From Polynucleobacter sp. MWH-UH2A (GTDB lineage: Bacteria; Pseudomonadota; Gammaproteobacteria; Burkholderiales; Burkholderiaceae): a stretch of DNA of 64,000 bases. Within the stretch, counting starts at the first letter, position 1. Each line of letters opens with the position of its first letter. The translations under genes and the position numbers were made by a program. The stretch lies in contig NZ_CP061321.1 in assembly GCF_018687195.1 (NCBI RefSeq), positions 372,001 to 436,000 on the forward strand, given 5' to 3'. Of the stretch, positions 18,382 to 27,924 are shown one piece after another. The notes below the pieces were generated by a model. It did no database searches, had not been told where the DNA came from, and saw nothing but the letters and a program-made list of their open reading frames with translations.

Positions 18382-19052
18382 CCCCAGTAGAAAAAGCCGA
18401 TCGCCGTTACGACCTGATTGTTTGGGATTGGGATGGAACCATCATGGATTCCACGCCAACAATCGTGCATTGCATTCAACAAGCGTGTCGTGATCTGGGA
18501 TTTAAAGAGCCAGACGATACCTTGGCAAGTTCTGTAATTGGTTTAGGAATACAAGACTCCTTGCGCAGAGCAGTTCCCTGGATTGAGCCAAGGCATTTTC
18601 AGCAATTGACGGATCGTTTTCGTTATCACTATTTAGCAAAAGATCATGAGTTGGATTTGTTCGTAGGCATTCGTGAGTTGTTGGAGGAGTTAAGGGCGGA
18701 CCAGTTTTTATTGGGCGTTGCCACAGGTAAATCAAGAGTGGGATTGAATCTTTCTTTGAATCATCATCAGATCGGCCATCTCTTTCACGAGACCAGAACT
18801 GCGGATGAATCTTTTTCTAAGCCCCATCCTGGAATGTTGCTAGAACTGTCTGATATGACCCAAGTACCAACACGCCGCATGCTGATGATTGGCGACACTA
18901 CCCATGATTTAGATATGGCTGCAAATGCGGGAGTGGATGCAGTTGCTGTGACCTATGGAGCTCATCCGCCAGACGTCTTAAAGGCATCACCATCATTGAC
19001 GCATGTAGATGATGTCGCCCAGTTATCGCGGTGGCTAAAGGCCAATGTGTAA
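18378..19052 (+). CDS. HAD-family phosphatase (phosphoglycolate phosphatase-like)
   Basis: The 224-residue protein has HAD motif I DWDGTIMDST (about residues 17-26), a motif II Thr in GVATGKSR, and the motif III-IV region KPHPG and MIGDTTHDLDMA. An alpha-helical cap lies between motifs I and II, as in the Gph/PGMB subfamily. It hydrolyses a small phosphate ester, but the substrate is not determined. The ATG overlaps the rluC stop, and the pair resembles the rluC-hydrolase arrangement seen in many Betaproteobacteria. Confidence 0.82.
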   Translation: MTPVEKADRRYDLIVWDWDGTIMDSTPTIVHCIQQACRDLGFKEPDDTLASSVIGLGIQDSLRRAVPWIEPRHFQQLTDRFRYHYLAKDHELDLFVGIRELLEELRADQFLLGVATGKSRVGLNLSLNHHQIGHLFHETRTADESFSKPHPGMLLELSDMTQVPTRRMLMIGDTTHDLDMAANAGVDAVAVTYGAHPPDVLKASPSLTHVDDVAQLSRWLKANV

Positions 19053-19082
19053 TTGAATATATTGAAAATAGCAAAATACAAT
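19053..19082 (+). promoter_or_regulatory. sigma-70-type promoter for the S49 peptidase gene
   Basis: TTGAAT at 19053-19058, an 18-nt spacer and TACAAT at 19077-19082 lie 28 bp before the ATG of the peptidase gene. Both hexamers differ from consensus by one or two bases. Confidence 0.5.
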
Positions 19083-19110
19083 TTAGAAGCAGAAATATTG
19101 AGAAAGCAAG

Positions 19111-20058
19111 ATGGAAAATAATTCAAATCCAAATTGGGAGCGTCAGGCACTTGAGCATCTGCTCTTGGAGAATTTAAAAGAGACTCGTAAGGCTCGTCGC
19201 TGGAAAGCAGTTTTGCGAGTGCTAACGCTCTTAGTAATCGTAGCCGTGCTCTTTGCAGTATTTGATTTTCATTTGCCTGGTCGCGGTATGAGTGTTGAAA
19301 GACATACTGCTATGGTGACCTTGGAGGGAGAAATTTCTTCAAGCACGATTGCCAATGCAATGGACATCAATTCCTCATTGGTATCTGCGTTTGAAAATGA
19401 GCATAGCGCTGGTGTAGTTTTGCGCATCAACAGCCCAGGCGGCTCCCCAGTGCAAGCGGGGATGATCAATGATGAGATTCATCGCTTACGCAAGCTATAT
19501 CCAAACAAGCCGTTTTACGTAGTGGTGGAAGATATTTGCGCCTCTGGTGGCTACTATGTTGCAGTGGCGGCCGATCAGATTTTGGTAGATAAGGCGAGTC
19601 TTGTAGGTTCCATTGGCGTGATCATGGAAGGCTTTGGTTTTACTGGGCTGATGGATAAGTTAGGTGTAACTCGCCGCATGATTACTGCGGGCTCGAATAA
19701 AGGCATGCTCGATCCATTTAGTAAAGAAGAGCCAAAGCAGGTGGAGATGGTCAAGACCATGATTGATGAAATTCATCAACAATTTATTCAGGTAGTTAAA
19801 GAAGGCAGAGGTTCTCGATTAAAGGATGCGCCCGAACTTTTTTCAGGCCGCATTTGGAATGGCGAGCAAGCAGTCAAATTGGGTTTGGTTGATGGCTACG
19901 GCACAGTCGATTCAGTTGCGCGCGATATCTTCAAAGCACCAGATGTGCTTGACTACACCATGAAAGAAAACTTTGCGGAACGTGTTGCTAAGCGTTTCGG
20001 CGCCGAAGCGGGCGCTGCTGCCGGTAAGGCCTTGGTGAAGGCGCCGGATCTAAAGTAA
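19111..20058 (+). CDS. sppA: S49 family signal peptide peptidase (SppA-like)
   Basis: The 315-residue protein has a single membrane anchor at about residues 33-52 and a Clp-like protease fold. The nucleophile is S145 (DICASGGYYVA) and the probable general base is K197 (AGSNKGML). Their spacing of 52 equals that of the Ser-Lys dyad in Bacillus SppA. NSPGGSPVQAG forms part of the substrate pocket. It likely degrades signal peptides remaining in the membrane. The size is that of the short, single-domain SppA form, not the 67K E. coli form. Confidence 0.87.
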   Translation: MENNSNPNWERQALEHLLLENLKETRKARRWKAVLRVLTLLVIVAVLFAVFDFHLPGRGMSVERHTAMVTLEGEISSSTIANAMDINSSLVSAFENEHSAGVVLRINSPGGSPVQAGMINDEIHRLRKLYPNKPFYVVVEDICASGGYYVAVAADQILVDKASLVGSIGVIMEGFGFTGLMDKLGVTRRMITAGSNKGMLDPFSKEEPKQVEMVKTMIDEIHQQFIQVVKEGRGSRLKDAPELFSGRIWNGEQAVKLGLVDGYGTVDSVARDIFKAPDVLDYTMKENFAERVAKRFGAEAGAAAGKALVKAPDLK

Positions 20059-20063
20059 TTAAT

Positions 20064-20834
20064 CTAGGCCAACAGTAGAAATACCGTTGGCCTATTTTGT
20101 AATGAGGCACATGCAGCTTCATTCGAGTAGCGTTTACGCCACTCTGCAATCGGCAATGTGGCAATCATTTCTGATGGCAGGCTGAGATCAACCCCGAGGC
20201 AAAGCTGTGTTTGTGGTGCAAGTGAGTTGATGCAGGCCATGAGCATCGCGGTGTTTCGATAAGGTGTCTCAATCCAAATTTGAGTTTGTTGTAACTTGCG
20301 GGATTCTGCTTCTAGTTGTTTGAGCTTGCCGCTTCGCTCGTGTGTGTCATGAGGTAGGTATCCTTGGAAGGCAAAGCGTTGACCATTTAAGCCACTCGCC
20401 ATTAAACCCAGCAAGATTGAGCTGGGTCCCACAAGGGGTTTAACTTGGGCGCCAAGTTTGTGGGCTGCAAGTACAAGTTCTGCCCCGGGATCAGCTACGC
20501 CAGGTACACCTGCTTCCGACATTAAGCCCATATCATTGCCAGCTAGCAATGGTTTTAATAAATCAGCTGGTTTTACGGAGTCACTATACTTTGCGTTGCG
20601 TGCAGCACCGCGCCATTCACTCATCTGCATTTCTTGGATGGTGCAAGCAAGGGGTGATGCGCTATCAATGGCTTTCAGAAATGCCCGCGCTGTTTTTGCA
20701 TCCTCAACAATCCAGTGTTTGAGTTTTGCTGTGCATGCGATCGTTTCAGCTGGCAAGATCCACGGCAATTGCTCTGCACGATTTTCATTACCCAGAGTAT
20801 TGGGAACTAAGAACAGTGTGCCAAGTTTTGCCAT
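20064..20834 (-). CDS. tetrapyrrole-methylase-family SAM methyltransferase (RsmI-like)
   Basis: The 256-residue protein begins GTLFLVPNTLG and contains GLMSEAGVPGVADPGAELVL, VGPSSILLGLMASG and FAFQGYLP, all segments of the RsmI-type TP methylase fold. RsmI methylates C1402 of 16S rRNA, but this protein is shorter and divergent. It matches a paralogue group often called SAM-dependent methyltransferase and placed beside maf in Betaproteobacteria, so I do not assign the symbol. It is encoded 17 bp downstream of the Maf gene on the same strand. Confidence 0.78.
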   Translation of the reverse strand: MAKLGTLFLVPNTLGNENRAEQLPWILPAETIACTAKLKHWIVEDAKTARAFLKAIDSASPLACTIQEMQMSEWRGAARNAKYSDSVKPADLLKPLLAGNDMGLMSEAGVPGVADPGAELVLAAHKLGAQVKPLVGPSSILLGLMASGLNGQRFAFQGYLPHDTHERSGKLKQLEAESRKLQQTQIWIETPYRNTAMLMACINSLAPQTQLCLGVDLSLPSEMIATLPIAEWRKRYSNEAACASLQNRPTVFLLLA

Positions 20835-20851
20835 GATTGTTTTTGCTGTCT

Positions 20852-21460
20852 TTATTGCTTTGGTGGAATTGCAAAACCTGCGTCACGCAATAGTCCAGCC
20901 AGAGCAATCAAGGGGAGGCCGATGAGGGCGGTAGGGTCATCGCTTTTGATGGATTCAAGCAAGCTGATTCCTAAACCTTCAGACTTGGCGCTACCAGCGC
21001 AGTCATATGGCTCTTCTGTAAGTAGATAGTTTTCTAAAACGTCATCAGACAGTTTGCGAAAACATACTTCAGTCGGAACGCTGAGAGTAGTTTGCGTATC
21101 GCTTTTCATCAGACATAAAGCGGTATGAAACGTTACCGTTTGTCCGCGCATCAATTGCAATTGCGCCATGGCTCTTTCAAAATTTCCTGGCTTACCAATT
21201 GACGCGCCACAAAGATCGGCAACCTGGTCAGAGCCGATCACCCAAGCTTCTGGAAACTGCTTAGCAACAGCTTCTGCCTTGGCATGTGCAAGGCGCATTG
21301 CTAGATCAAGCGTGCTCTCACCAGTTAATGGGGTTTCATCTACTTTAGGGGAAACAACTTCAAATGGAATGCGCAGACGAGTTAAAAGCTCGCGTCGATA
21401 TACCGAAGTAGACGCCAAAATGAGCGATGGGATTTTGGATGTGTTTGTGGAATGACTCAT
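20852..21460 (-). CDS. yceF: Maf-family nucleotide pyrophosphatase (YceF type)
   Basis: The 202-residue protein shows Maf motifs LILASTSVYRRELLTRL (residues 13-29), PKVDETPL, AWVIGSDQVADL with the catalytic Asp, and SIGKPGNFERAMAQL. YceF-type enzymes hydrolyse 7-methyl-GTP, acting as house-cleaning pyrophosphatases. The gene is divergent from yceD-rpmF, which is the same arrangement as in E. coli and favours YceF over the dTTP/UTP-specific YhdE. About 97 bp separate it from yceD. Confidence 0.88.
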   Translation of the reverse strand: MSHSTNTSKIPSLILASTSVYRRELLTRLRIPFEVVSPKVDETPLTGESTLDLAMRLAHAKAEAVAKQFPEAWVIGSDQVADLCGASIGKPGNFERAMAQLQLMRGQTVTFHTALCLMKSDTQTTLSVPTEVCFRKLSDDVLENYLLTEEPYDCAGSAKSEGLGISLLESIKSDDPTALIGLPLIALAGLLRDAGFAIPPKQ

Positions 21461-21557
21461 TGCTGCGTATTTTCAACTGACTGCGAAAGAAAAGGAAGAA
21501 GAGAAAGTATGGGGGAGTTTGAAATCACTTTTCTCGCTCTTGATTTAGACTGATGTC

Positions 21558-22133
21558 ATGGATCGAAATCATGCTTTACCTCAAGTTCAGTTGTCTGCAG
21601 AGTCAAATGCATTGCGGCGGATTGATTTTTGTGCGCCCCAGTCCTATAAGGGCGCCGGGTTTTTGAGCATCCCAGATTTACCCAGGGTGGCCGAAGAGGT
21701 GTCGGCTGTAGTCTCTGGGGATGGCTTCCATTGGGATATTCAAACCCACTTCGAACCTTCTCCTGGTAGCGAGCCACATCAAATCATGGAATTGGGCCTA
21801 AAAGGCCGGCTGCATTTGACTTGCCAGCGCTGTTTACAGGGTTGCGCGGTCGATTTGGATGAAAAACGCCGATTTATCTTCATGGCTACTGAATCGCAGG
21901 CAGACGACTATCCGCTGGAGGATGAGGATCAGGAGCCCTTGGTAGCTAGCCAGCAATTTAACCTCCTCGAGACCATTGAAGATGAGATTTTGTTGTCTAT
22001 CCCCTTGATTCCAAAGCACCCTGAGGGCTTTTGTGAGCCCCACGCCTCTGTATTTGGGGATGGGGAGGACGACGACGTTCCTACTGAACGTGAAAATCCC
22101 TTTAACATATTGAAAAATATGAAGAAAAACTGA
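21558..22133 (+). CDS. yceD: YceD family protein (DUF177)
   Basis: The 191-residue acidic protein contains LTCQRCLQGCAVDLDEKRRF (paired cysteines, about residues 91-110) and EDEILLSIPLIPKHPEGFC, both typical of DUF177/YceD. The family is needed for normal 23S rRNA levels in E. coli and plants, by an unknown mechanism. Position directly before rpmF is its conserved context. The tail after residue 160 is short and mixed charge. Confidence 0.87.
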   Translation: MDRNHALPQVQLSAESNALRRIDFCAPQSYKGAGFLSIPDLPRVAEEVSAVVSGDGFHWDIQTHFEPSPGSEPHQIMELGLKGRLHLTCQRCLQGCAVDLDEKRRFIFMATESQADDYPLEDEDQEPLVASQQFNLLETIEDEILLSIPLIPKHPEGFCEPHASVFGDGEDDDVPTERENPFNILKNMKKN

Positions 22134-22206
22134 AAAAGATGGTTAAAAACAGGATGTTGTTTTAAGCCTTGTTTGCAGATAAATCAAGCATTTAGACGCT
22201 TTTCCG

Positions 22207-22215
22207 TGCTAGAAT
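22207..22215 (+). promoter_or_regulatory. extended -10 promoter element for rpmF
   Basis: TGCTAGAAT is a TGn-extended -10 box 23 bp before the rpmF ATG. No good -35 lies at the usual distance, which extended -10 promoters can tolerate. The same nine bases recur before rpsF at 43944-43952. Confidence 0.5.
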
Positions 22216-22238
22216 GTCGCCTTGCTTAGGAGTTCATT

Positions 22239-22418
22239 ATGGCCGTTCAACAAAATAAAAAATCACCATCCAAACGTGGCATGCATCGTGCGCACGACTT
22301 TTTGACCGCACCTGCTACGGCTGTTGAAGCCACAACTGGTGAGGCACATTTGCGCCACCACATTTCACCTAACGGCTACTATCGTGGTCGTAAAGTGGTT
22401 AAAACTAAAAACGACTAA
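22239..22418 (+). CDS. rpmF: 50S ribosomal protein L32
   Basis: This 59-residue protein reads [20 protein letters not shown] and ends [20 protein letters not shown], which is a complete L32. It lacks the zinc-binding cysteines found in some L32 forms, as is usual in Proteobacteria. AGGAG lies 5 bp before the ATG. It stands between yceD and plsX, the standard neighbourhood linking ribosome and membrane-lipid synthesis. A small hairpin overlaps the stop codon (GACTAA/TTAGTC, 22413-22428). Confidence 0.96.
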   Translation: MAVQQNKKSPSKRGMHRAHDFLTAPATAVEATTGEAHLRHHISPNGYYRGRKVVKTKND

Positions 22419-22439
22419 TTTTTTAGTCTAAATAGATCG

Positions 22440-22466
22440 AAGCGGCTCACTTACAGCCGCTTTTTT
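22440..22466 (+). terminator. rho-independent terminator between rpmF and plsX
   Basis: An 8-bp stem AAGCGGCT/AGCCGCTT with a 7-nt loop is followed directly by further T residues. It should end much of the yceD-rpmF transcription before plsX. Confidence 0.8.
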
Positions 22467-22500
22467 CTTAGATAAATCACTTGTAGCAATCAATGAGTTT

Positions 22501-23514
22501 ATGAGCGTTACTCTTGCTATTGATGCCATGGGCGGAGATCATGGGGTCGTCGTGACGGTCCCTGCTGCTTGCGACTTTTTAGAAAAACACGCTGATGTCA
22601 ACATTGCCTTAGTTGGCGATCTGGAATTAATTAAGCAAGTCTTAAGTAAATCCTCTAACGCTCCAATGGAGCGCATTCAAATTATTCCCGCGAGCGAAGT
22701 AGTGTTGATGGATGATCCCATCGAGGTGGCTTTGCGTCGCAAAAAAGATTCTTCCATGCGCGTAGCAATTGAGCAGGTAAAAGAAGGCGCTGCTGATGCG
22801 GTGATTTCTTCTGGTAATACCGGCGCACTCATGGCGATTTCTCGTTACATACTAAAAACATTAGAAGGCGTTGATCGCCCCGCGATTGCAACCGCAATCC
22901 CAAATGAATTGGGGCGCGGCACCACTATGTTGGATTTGGGTGCAAACGCAGATTGTGAACCTATGCACTTGGTACAGTTTGCTCAGATGGCTAACGTAAT
23001 GGTGCAAGTGGTGGATGGCAAGCAAAATCCTTCGATTGGTCTTTTGAATATCGGCGAAGAAGTTATTAAAGGTAATGAAGTGGTGAAGCAGACCAGCGAA
23101 TTACTTCGCCAAAGTAATTTGAATTTCTACGGCAACGTTGAAGGCAATGATATTTTTAAGGGCACCACAGATATTGTCGTGTGCGATGGTTTTGTTGGTA
23201 ACGTTGTGCTCAAGGCTAGCGAAGGTTTAGCCAAAATGATGAGTGGCATGATTCGTGAAGAATTTAACCGCTCTTTGCTAACGAAATTGATGGCGATTTG
23301 TGCGATGGTGCCACTACTGCGCGTTCGTAAGCGAGTTGATCACCGCCGCTATAACGGTGCGGTATTGTTAGGTTTGCGTGGTTGCGTCATTAAGAGTCAT
23401 GGATCTGCTGATCGCTTTGCATTTGGATTTGCATTAGATCGCGCATATGAAGCGGCTAAAAATCGCATGGTTGAACGTATTGCCGCAGCCTTTGTGGCGG
23501 AGACAACGGTATGA
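22501..23514 (+). CDS. plsX: phosphate acyltransferase
   Basis: The 337-residue protein has PlsX landmarks: [11 protein letters not shown] at residues 4-14, [37 protein letters not shown]-like [11 protein letters not shown] and [17 protein letters not shown]. It converts acyl-ACP to acyl-phosphate, the donor for glycerol-3-phosphate acylation by PlsY. A peripheral membrane location is usual. The last codons overlap the fabH start (ATGA), so the two are coupled. Confidence 0.96.
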   Translation: MSVTLAIDAMGGDHGVVVTVPAACDFLEKHADVNIALVGDLELIKQVLSKSSNAPMERIQIIPASEVVLMDDPIEVALRRKKDSSMRVAIEQVKEGAADAVISSGNTGALMAISRYILKTLEGVDRPAIATAIPNELGRGTTMLDLGANADCEPMHLVQFAQMANVMVQVVDGKQNPSIGLLNIGEEVIKGNEVVKQTSELLRQSNLNFYGNVEGNDIFKGTTDIVVCDGFVGNVVLKASEGLAKMMSGMIREEFNRSLLTKLMAICAMVPLLRVRKRVDHRRYNGAVLLGLRGCVIKSHGSADRFAFGFALDRAYEAAKNRMVERIAAAFVAETTV

Positions 23515-24497
23515 GTATTTTTGCAAGAGTGGCTGGCACAGGAAGCTATCTTCCAGCGCAGCGTTTAACAAACCAAGATCTAGTTGAGCGTCTTGCCAAG
23601 TCGGGTCTAGAGACAAGCGATGAGTGGATTACCACTCGCAGTGGAATTTCTGCGCGTCACTTTGCTGCTGAAAATGAATTGACTAGCGATCTAGCGGTCA
23701 AGGCTGCACAGGCTGCCTTGACCAGCGCCGGCATCACTTCAGCCGATCTAGATCTCATCATCCTCGCCACTTCCACACCTGATCATTTGGGTGGTTTTCC
23801 GAGTACGGCTTGTGTAGTGCAAGATAAGTTAGGTGCTCATACTGCATGTGCTGCATTTGACGTGCAAGCCGTGTGCGCAGGCTTTACTTATGCACTCGCG
23901 ACAGCGGATGCTTTCATTCGCACAGGTTCTTATAAAAAAGTATTGGTGATTGGTGCTGAAACCTTCTCACGGATTTTGGATTTCCAGGATCGCGGAACTT
24001 GTGTGTTGTTTGGCGATGGCGCAGGCGCAGTAGTGCTTGAGGCTTCAAATGAAGCTGGCATTCTGTCAACCGCATTGCATGCAGATGGTAGTCAGCGTGA
24101 TATTTTGTGTGTGCCGGGACGCTCTGGCAATGGCGCAGTACATGGCTCTCCATTTATGACCATGGACGGTCAAGCAGTATTCAAGCTGGCCGTAAAAGTA
24201 TTGGAGCAAGTTGCTCATGAGGTTTTGGAAAAAGCAAAACTCAAGCCCGAACAGATTGATTGGTTAGTCCCCCATCAGGCGAACATTCGCATCATGGAAG
24301 GTACCGCTAAAAAAATGGGAATGTCCATGGAGAAAGTCATTGTGACGGTTCATGAACACGGCAATACTTCAGCCGCTTCGATTCCATTAGCTTTGGATGT
24401 TGGTGTGCGTTCTGGTCAAATCAAACGAGGTCAACATCTTTTATTGGAAGGGGTTGGCGGTGGTTTTGCTTGGGGTGCGGTAGCGCTCAAATACTAA
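23511..24497 (+). CDS. fabH: 3-oxoacyl-ACP synthase III
   Basis: The 328-residue condensing enzyme has C122 in [13 protein letters not shown], the catalytic His in [11 protein letters not shown] and the catalytic Asn in [12 protein letters not shown], the Cys-His-Asn triad. GEGVGGGF-like [10 protein letters not shown] forms the C-terminal glycine loop. It starts fatty acid synthesis by joining acetyl-CoA to malonyl-ACP. The ATG overlaps the plsX stop. Confidence 0.96.
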   Translation: MSIFARVAGTGSYLPAQRLTNQDLVERLAKSGLETSDEWITTRSGISARHFAAENELTSDLAVKAAQAALTSAGITSADLDLIILATSTPDHLGGFPSTACVVQDKLGAHTACAAFDVQAVCAGFTYALATADAFIRTGSYKKVLVIGAETFSRILDFQDRGTCVLFGDGAGAVVLEASNEAGILSTALHADGSQRDILCVPGRSGNGAVHGSPFMTMDGQAVFKLAVKVLEQVAHEVLEKAKLKPEQIDWLVPHQANIRIMEGTAKKMGMSMEKVIVTVHEHGNTSAASIPLALDVGVRSGQIKRGQHLLLEGVGGGFAWGAVALKY

Positions 24498-24544
24498 GAA
24501 CTTCAATATCTAATTCTTTTATTTTTTATTCCTAAATTTCACTT

Positions 24545-25480
24545 ATGACATTCGCATTCGTATTCCCAGGCCAAGGATCACAATCAGTAGGCATGCTTAA
24601 TTCCATTTCTGAGCGCCCTGAAGTGCGCGCTACATTGCAAGAAGCTTCTGAAGCTCTGGGTGAAGATGTGGCAAAGCTAATTGCTGAAGGTCCTGCAGAA
24701 GCGCTTGCATTAACAACCAATACTCAACCAGTCATGCTGACAGCAGCCGTTGCGTTTTATCGCGCTTGGTTGGCAGCCGGGGGTGCTGTACCTAAAGTGA
24801 TGGCGGGCCATAGCTTGGGTGAATATTCTGCTTTGGTTGCTTCTGGAGTGATTTCATTTAAAGATGCCGTTCCTTTGGTTCGCTTTCGTGCTGAAGCAAT
24901 GCAAACTGCGGTACCCGTAGGGACCGGCGGTATGGCAGCCATCTTGGGTTTGGATGATGCGGTTGTTATTAAGGTGTGTGCTGAAGCTAGCGCAGCTTCA
25001 GGGGGTGTAGTTGAGGCCGTGAACTTTAACGCGCCTGGACAAGTGGTGATTGCTGGTGCGAGTGATGCAGTAGCTAAGGCCTGTGAATTATTGAAGGCTG
25101 CTGGCGCTAAACGTGCGTTACCTTTACCTGTATCGGCGCCGTTTCATTCCTCCTTATTGCAACCAGCCTCTGAAAAGTTAAAAGGCTATTTAGCGAATAT
25201 TGAATTTAAAGCACCAACGATTCCGGTGATCAACAATGTTGACGTTGAAATACTGAATGATCCTGCTGCGATTAAAGATGCATTAGTTCGTCAGGCGGCT
25301 AAACCAGTACGCTGGCAAGAAACGATTCAGGCAATGGCCACCCAAGGAATTAGTCAAGTCGTTGAGTGTGGTCCTGGCAAGGTATTGGCTGGCCTCACAA
25401 AGCGCATCAATGATCAAGTAATTGGCATTCCAGTCTTTGATGAGGCGAGCTTAAACGAAGCTCTTGCCACCGTAAAATAA
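24545..25480 (+). CDS. fabD: malonyl-CoA:ACP transacylase
   Basis: The 311-residue protein has FPGQGSQSVGM at the N-terminus, the nucleophile S90 in GHSLGEYSAL, the partner Arg in VRFRAEAMQ and the catalytic His in SAPFHSSLL. GPGKVLAGL marks the C-terminal core. It loads malonate onto AcpP to feed FabH and FabF. A 47-bp AT-rich gap without a hairpin separates it from fabH. Confidence 0.96.
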   Translation: MTFAFVFPGQGSQSVGMLNSISERPEVRATLQEASEALGEDVAKLIAEGPAEALALTTNTQPVMLTAAVAFYRAWLAAGGAVPKVMAGHSLGEYSALVASGVISFKDAVPLVRFRAEAMQTAVPVGTGGMAAILGLDDAVVIKVCAEASAASGGVVEAVNFNAPGQVVIAGASDAVAKACELLKAAGAKRALPLPVSAPFHSSLLQPASEKLKGYLANIEFKAPTIPVINNVDVEILNDPAAIKDALVRQAAKPVRWQETIQAMATQGISQVVECGPGKVLAGLTKRINDQVIGIPVFDEASLNEALATVK

Positions 25481-25507
25481 AACAAATACAACATTCGGAA
25501 CACAAAT

Positions 25508-26251
25508 ATGAATCTCGACTTAAGCGGACAAATTGCTCTGGTAACTGGCGCCTCGCGTGGTATTGGGCAGGCGGTAGCGGACGAATTGGTGAAGTGTGGA
25601 GCTAAAGTTATTGGTACTGCTACTACTGCTGATGGCGCTAAAGCGATTGATGCGAGATTGAAGCCTTCTGGTGGCGCTGGTTTAGCTTTGAATGTCACCG
25701 CACCAAATGCTTGCGAAGAGATCATTGATCACATCGTGAAAGAATTTGGTGGTATTCATATTTTGGTGAATAACGCTGGTATTACTCGTGACAACTTGGC
25801 AATGCGCATGAAGTCTGAAGAGTGGGCCGATGTGATTGATACCAATCTGAGCGCGGTGTTTCGTTTATCACAAGCAGTATTGCGCCCCATGATGAAGGCA
25901 CGTACTGGCCGCATCATTAACATCACTTCCATTGTTGGTCATATGGGAAATCCTGGCCAAGCAAATTACGCTGCAGCAAAATCCGGTGTTTCAGGAATGA
26001 CTCGTGCATTGGCTCGCGAAATTGGCAGCCGTAACATCACAGTCAATTGTGTGGCTCCTGGGTTTATTGATACCGATATGACCCGCGCATTAAGTGAAGA
26101 ACAGCAAAATGCCTTAAAAGTGAACATTCCATTGGCCCGTTTAGGAAGCCCTGAGGATGTAGCTCAGGCAGTGGCATTTTTGGCCTCTCCGGCTGCTGGC
26201 TACATTACGGGTAATACCCTACACGTCAATGGCGGACTCTATTTAGCCTAA
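25508..26251 (+). CDS. fabG: 3-oxoacyl-ACP reductase
   Basis: The 247-residue short-chain dehydrogenase has the NADPH loop VTGASRGIG (residues 13-21), NNAG in LVNNAGITRDNL, and the catalytic Ser-Tyr-Lys in NITSIVGHMG and NYAAAKSG. GFIDTDMTRAL and TLHVNGGLYLA are typical FabG segments. It carries out the first reduction step of chain elongation. Position between fabD and acpP confirms FabG over other family members. Confidence 0.96.
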   Translation: MNLDLSGQIALVTGASRGIGQAVADELVKCGAKVIGTATTADGAKAIDARLKPSGGAGLALNVTAPNACEEIIDHIVKEFGGIHILVNNAGITRDNLAMRMKSEEWADVIDTNLSAVFRLSQAVLRPMMKARTGRIINITSIVGHMGNPGQANYAAAKSGVSGMTRALAREIGSRNITVNCVAPGFIDTDMTRALSEEQQNALKVNIPLARLGSPEDVAQAVAFLASPAAGYITGNTLHVNGGLYLA

Positions 26252-26308
26252 CGGCAAAACACGGATTTAGTCATTTTTTGGCGGTTTTGCTAATTCAGGC
26301 CGCCGAAC

Positions 26309-26317
26309 TGATAAAAT
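26309..26317 (+). promoter_or_regulatory. extended -10 promoter element for acpP
   Basis: TGATAAAAT has a TGn extension and a TAAAAT -10 hexamer 37 bp before the acpP ATG. A separate promoter would explain how acpP can be made in large excess over its operon neighbours. No convincing -35 is seen. Confidence 0.45.
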
Positions 26318-26354
26318 CCTTTTCATCGTTTTTTTACAACCCTTGGGGGACTTA

Positions 26355-26594
26355 ATGGACAACATCGAACAACGCGTTAAGAAAATCGTCGCTGAGCAAT
26401 TGGGCGTCGCTGAAGGAGATATCAAGAATGAATCTTCTTTTGTGAATGACCTGGGCGCTGACTCTCTTGACACTGTTGAGCTGGTAATGGCTTTGGAAGA
26501 TGAATTCGGTATCGAAATTCCTGATGAGGAAGCTGAAAAAATCACCACAGTTCAGCTCGCGATCGACTTCGCTAAATCAAAAGCTCAGGGTTAA
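26355..26594 (+). CDS. acpP: acyl carrier protein
   Basis: This 79-residue acidic protein carries the phosphopantetheine attachment site S37 in [21 protein letters not shown] take the ATG at 26355, with GGGGGA upstream, because [12 protein letters not shown] is the family N-terminus; a TTG four codons earlier is in frame. It carries acyl chains for all Fab enzymes encoded here. The transferase that activates it, AcpS, is encoded at 35347-35739. Confidence 0.97.
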   Translation: MDNIEQRVKKIVAEQLGVAEGDIKNESSFVNDLGADSLDTVELVMALEDEFGIEIPDEEAEKITTVQLAIDFAKSKAQG

Positions 26595-26625
26595 TTCCCT
26601 AGCTTAGGTATTACTTAGGTTTACT

Positions 26626-27873
26626 GTGTCAGCATCAAACGGCCGACGCCGGGTTGTAGTCACCGGCCTTGGTCTCATCTCACCTGTTGGTAATTCAGTT
26701 GATGTAGCTTGGTCCAATTTGCTTGCGGGCAAATCGGGCATTGCTACCATCACGAAATTTGACCACGCTCCACTAAGCGTTCATTTCGCTGGAGAGGTGA
26801 AAGATTTCAATGTCGAAGAATATGTTTCTGCCAAAGAGGCGCGCCATATGGATACATTCATCCATTATGGTATCGCTGCTGGCACGCAAGCGATTCGCGA
26901 TAGCGGTATTGAAGTAAACGAACAAAACGCTGAGCGCATCGGCGTCATGGTGGGTTCAGGCATTGGCGGTTTGCCAATGATTGAAGAGACAGGTGCCGAG
27001 CTCTTGGCCCGCGGCCCGCGTCGTATCTCCCCATTCTTTGTTCCTGGTTCCATCATCAATATGATTTCCGGGCACCTCAGTATTTTGTTTGGTCTCAAAG
27101 GTCCAAACGTTGCTGCGGTTACTGCTTGTACTACTGGTTTACACAGCATTGGTTTAGCTGCACGCCTTATTCAGTATGGTGACGCTGATGTCATGATTGC
27201 TGGTGGTGCAGAGTCAACGATTTCTGCATTAGGTGTTGGCGGCTTTGCTTCTGCAAGAGCGCTATCAACTCGTAACGATGACCCCGCTACAGCATCTCGT
27301 CCTTGGGATAAAGATCGTGATGGTTTTGTGCTGGGCGAAGGCGCTGGTGTTGTTGTGCTTGAAGAGTATGAGCACGCTAAAGCACGTGGCGCAAAGATTT
27401 ATTGTGAGCTACTTGGTTTTGGTATGAGTGGTGACGCATATCACATGACTGCACCAAATATGGATGGCCCACGTCGTTGCATGGTCAATGCAATGCGCGA
27501 TGCCAAACTTAATCCTGATCAAATTCAGTACTTGAATGCCCACGGTACTTCAACCCCTTTGGGCGACAAGAACGAAACTGAGGCAATCAAGGCGGCATTA
27601 GGCGACCACGCCAAGAAGGCTTTGATTAATTCTACCAAGTCGATGACAGGACACCTTTTGGGTGGTGCTGGCGGCTTGGAGTCTGTATTTACCATTCTGG
27701 CGCTTCATAACCAGAAATCACCTCCTACGATCAATATCTTCAATCAAGACCCTGAGTGCGACTTGGACTACTGCGCCAATACTGCTAGGGATGTGAAGAT
27801 TGACCATGCAGTCAAAAACAATTTTGGCTTTGGTGGTACTAACGGCACCTTGATTTTTGGTAAGCTGACCTAA
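26626..27873 (+). CDS. fabF: 3-oxoacyl-ACP synthase II
   Basis: The 415-residue condensing enzyme has C168 in [14 protein letters not shown], the first catalytic His in [11 protein letters not shown] and the second in [14 protein letters not shown], the Cys-His-His triad. [12 protein letters not shown] is the C-terminal loop. It elongates acyl-ACP, including the temperature-sensitive palmitoleate step. The start is a GTG at 26626, 31 bp after acpP. Confidence 0.96.
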   Translation: MSASNGRRRVVVTGLGLISPVGNSVDVAWSNLLAGKSGIATITKFDHAPLSVHFAGEVKDFNVEEYVSAKEARHMDTFIHYGIAAGTQAIRDSGIEVNEQNAERIGVMVGSGIGGLPMIEETGAELLARGPRRISPFFVPGSIINMISGHLSILFGLKGPNVAAVTACTTGLHSIGLAARLIQYGDADVMIAGGAESTISALGVGGFASARALSTRNDDPATASRPWDKDRDGFVLGEGAGVVVLEEYEHAKARGAKIYCELLGFGMSGDAYHMTAPNMDGPRRCMVNAMRDAKLNPDQIQYLNAHGTSTPLGDKNETEAIKAALGDHAKKALINSTKSMTGHLLGGAGGLESVFTILALHNQKSPPTINIFNQDPECDLDYCANTARDVKIDHAVKNNFGFGGTNGTLIFGKLT

Positions 27874-27924
27874 TATTCTCTCTATCTCCACTTTTTTGGT
27901 TTTTACCAAGTAGGTCTTAGCATT

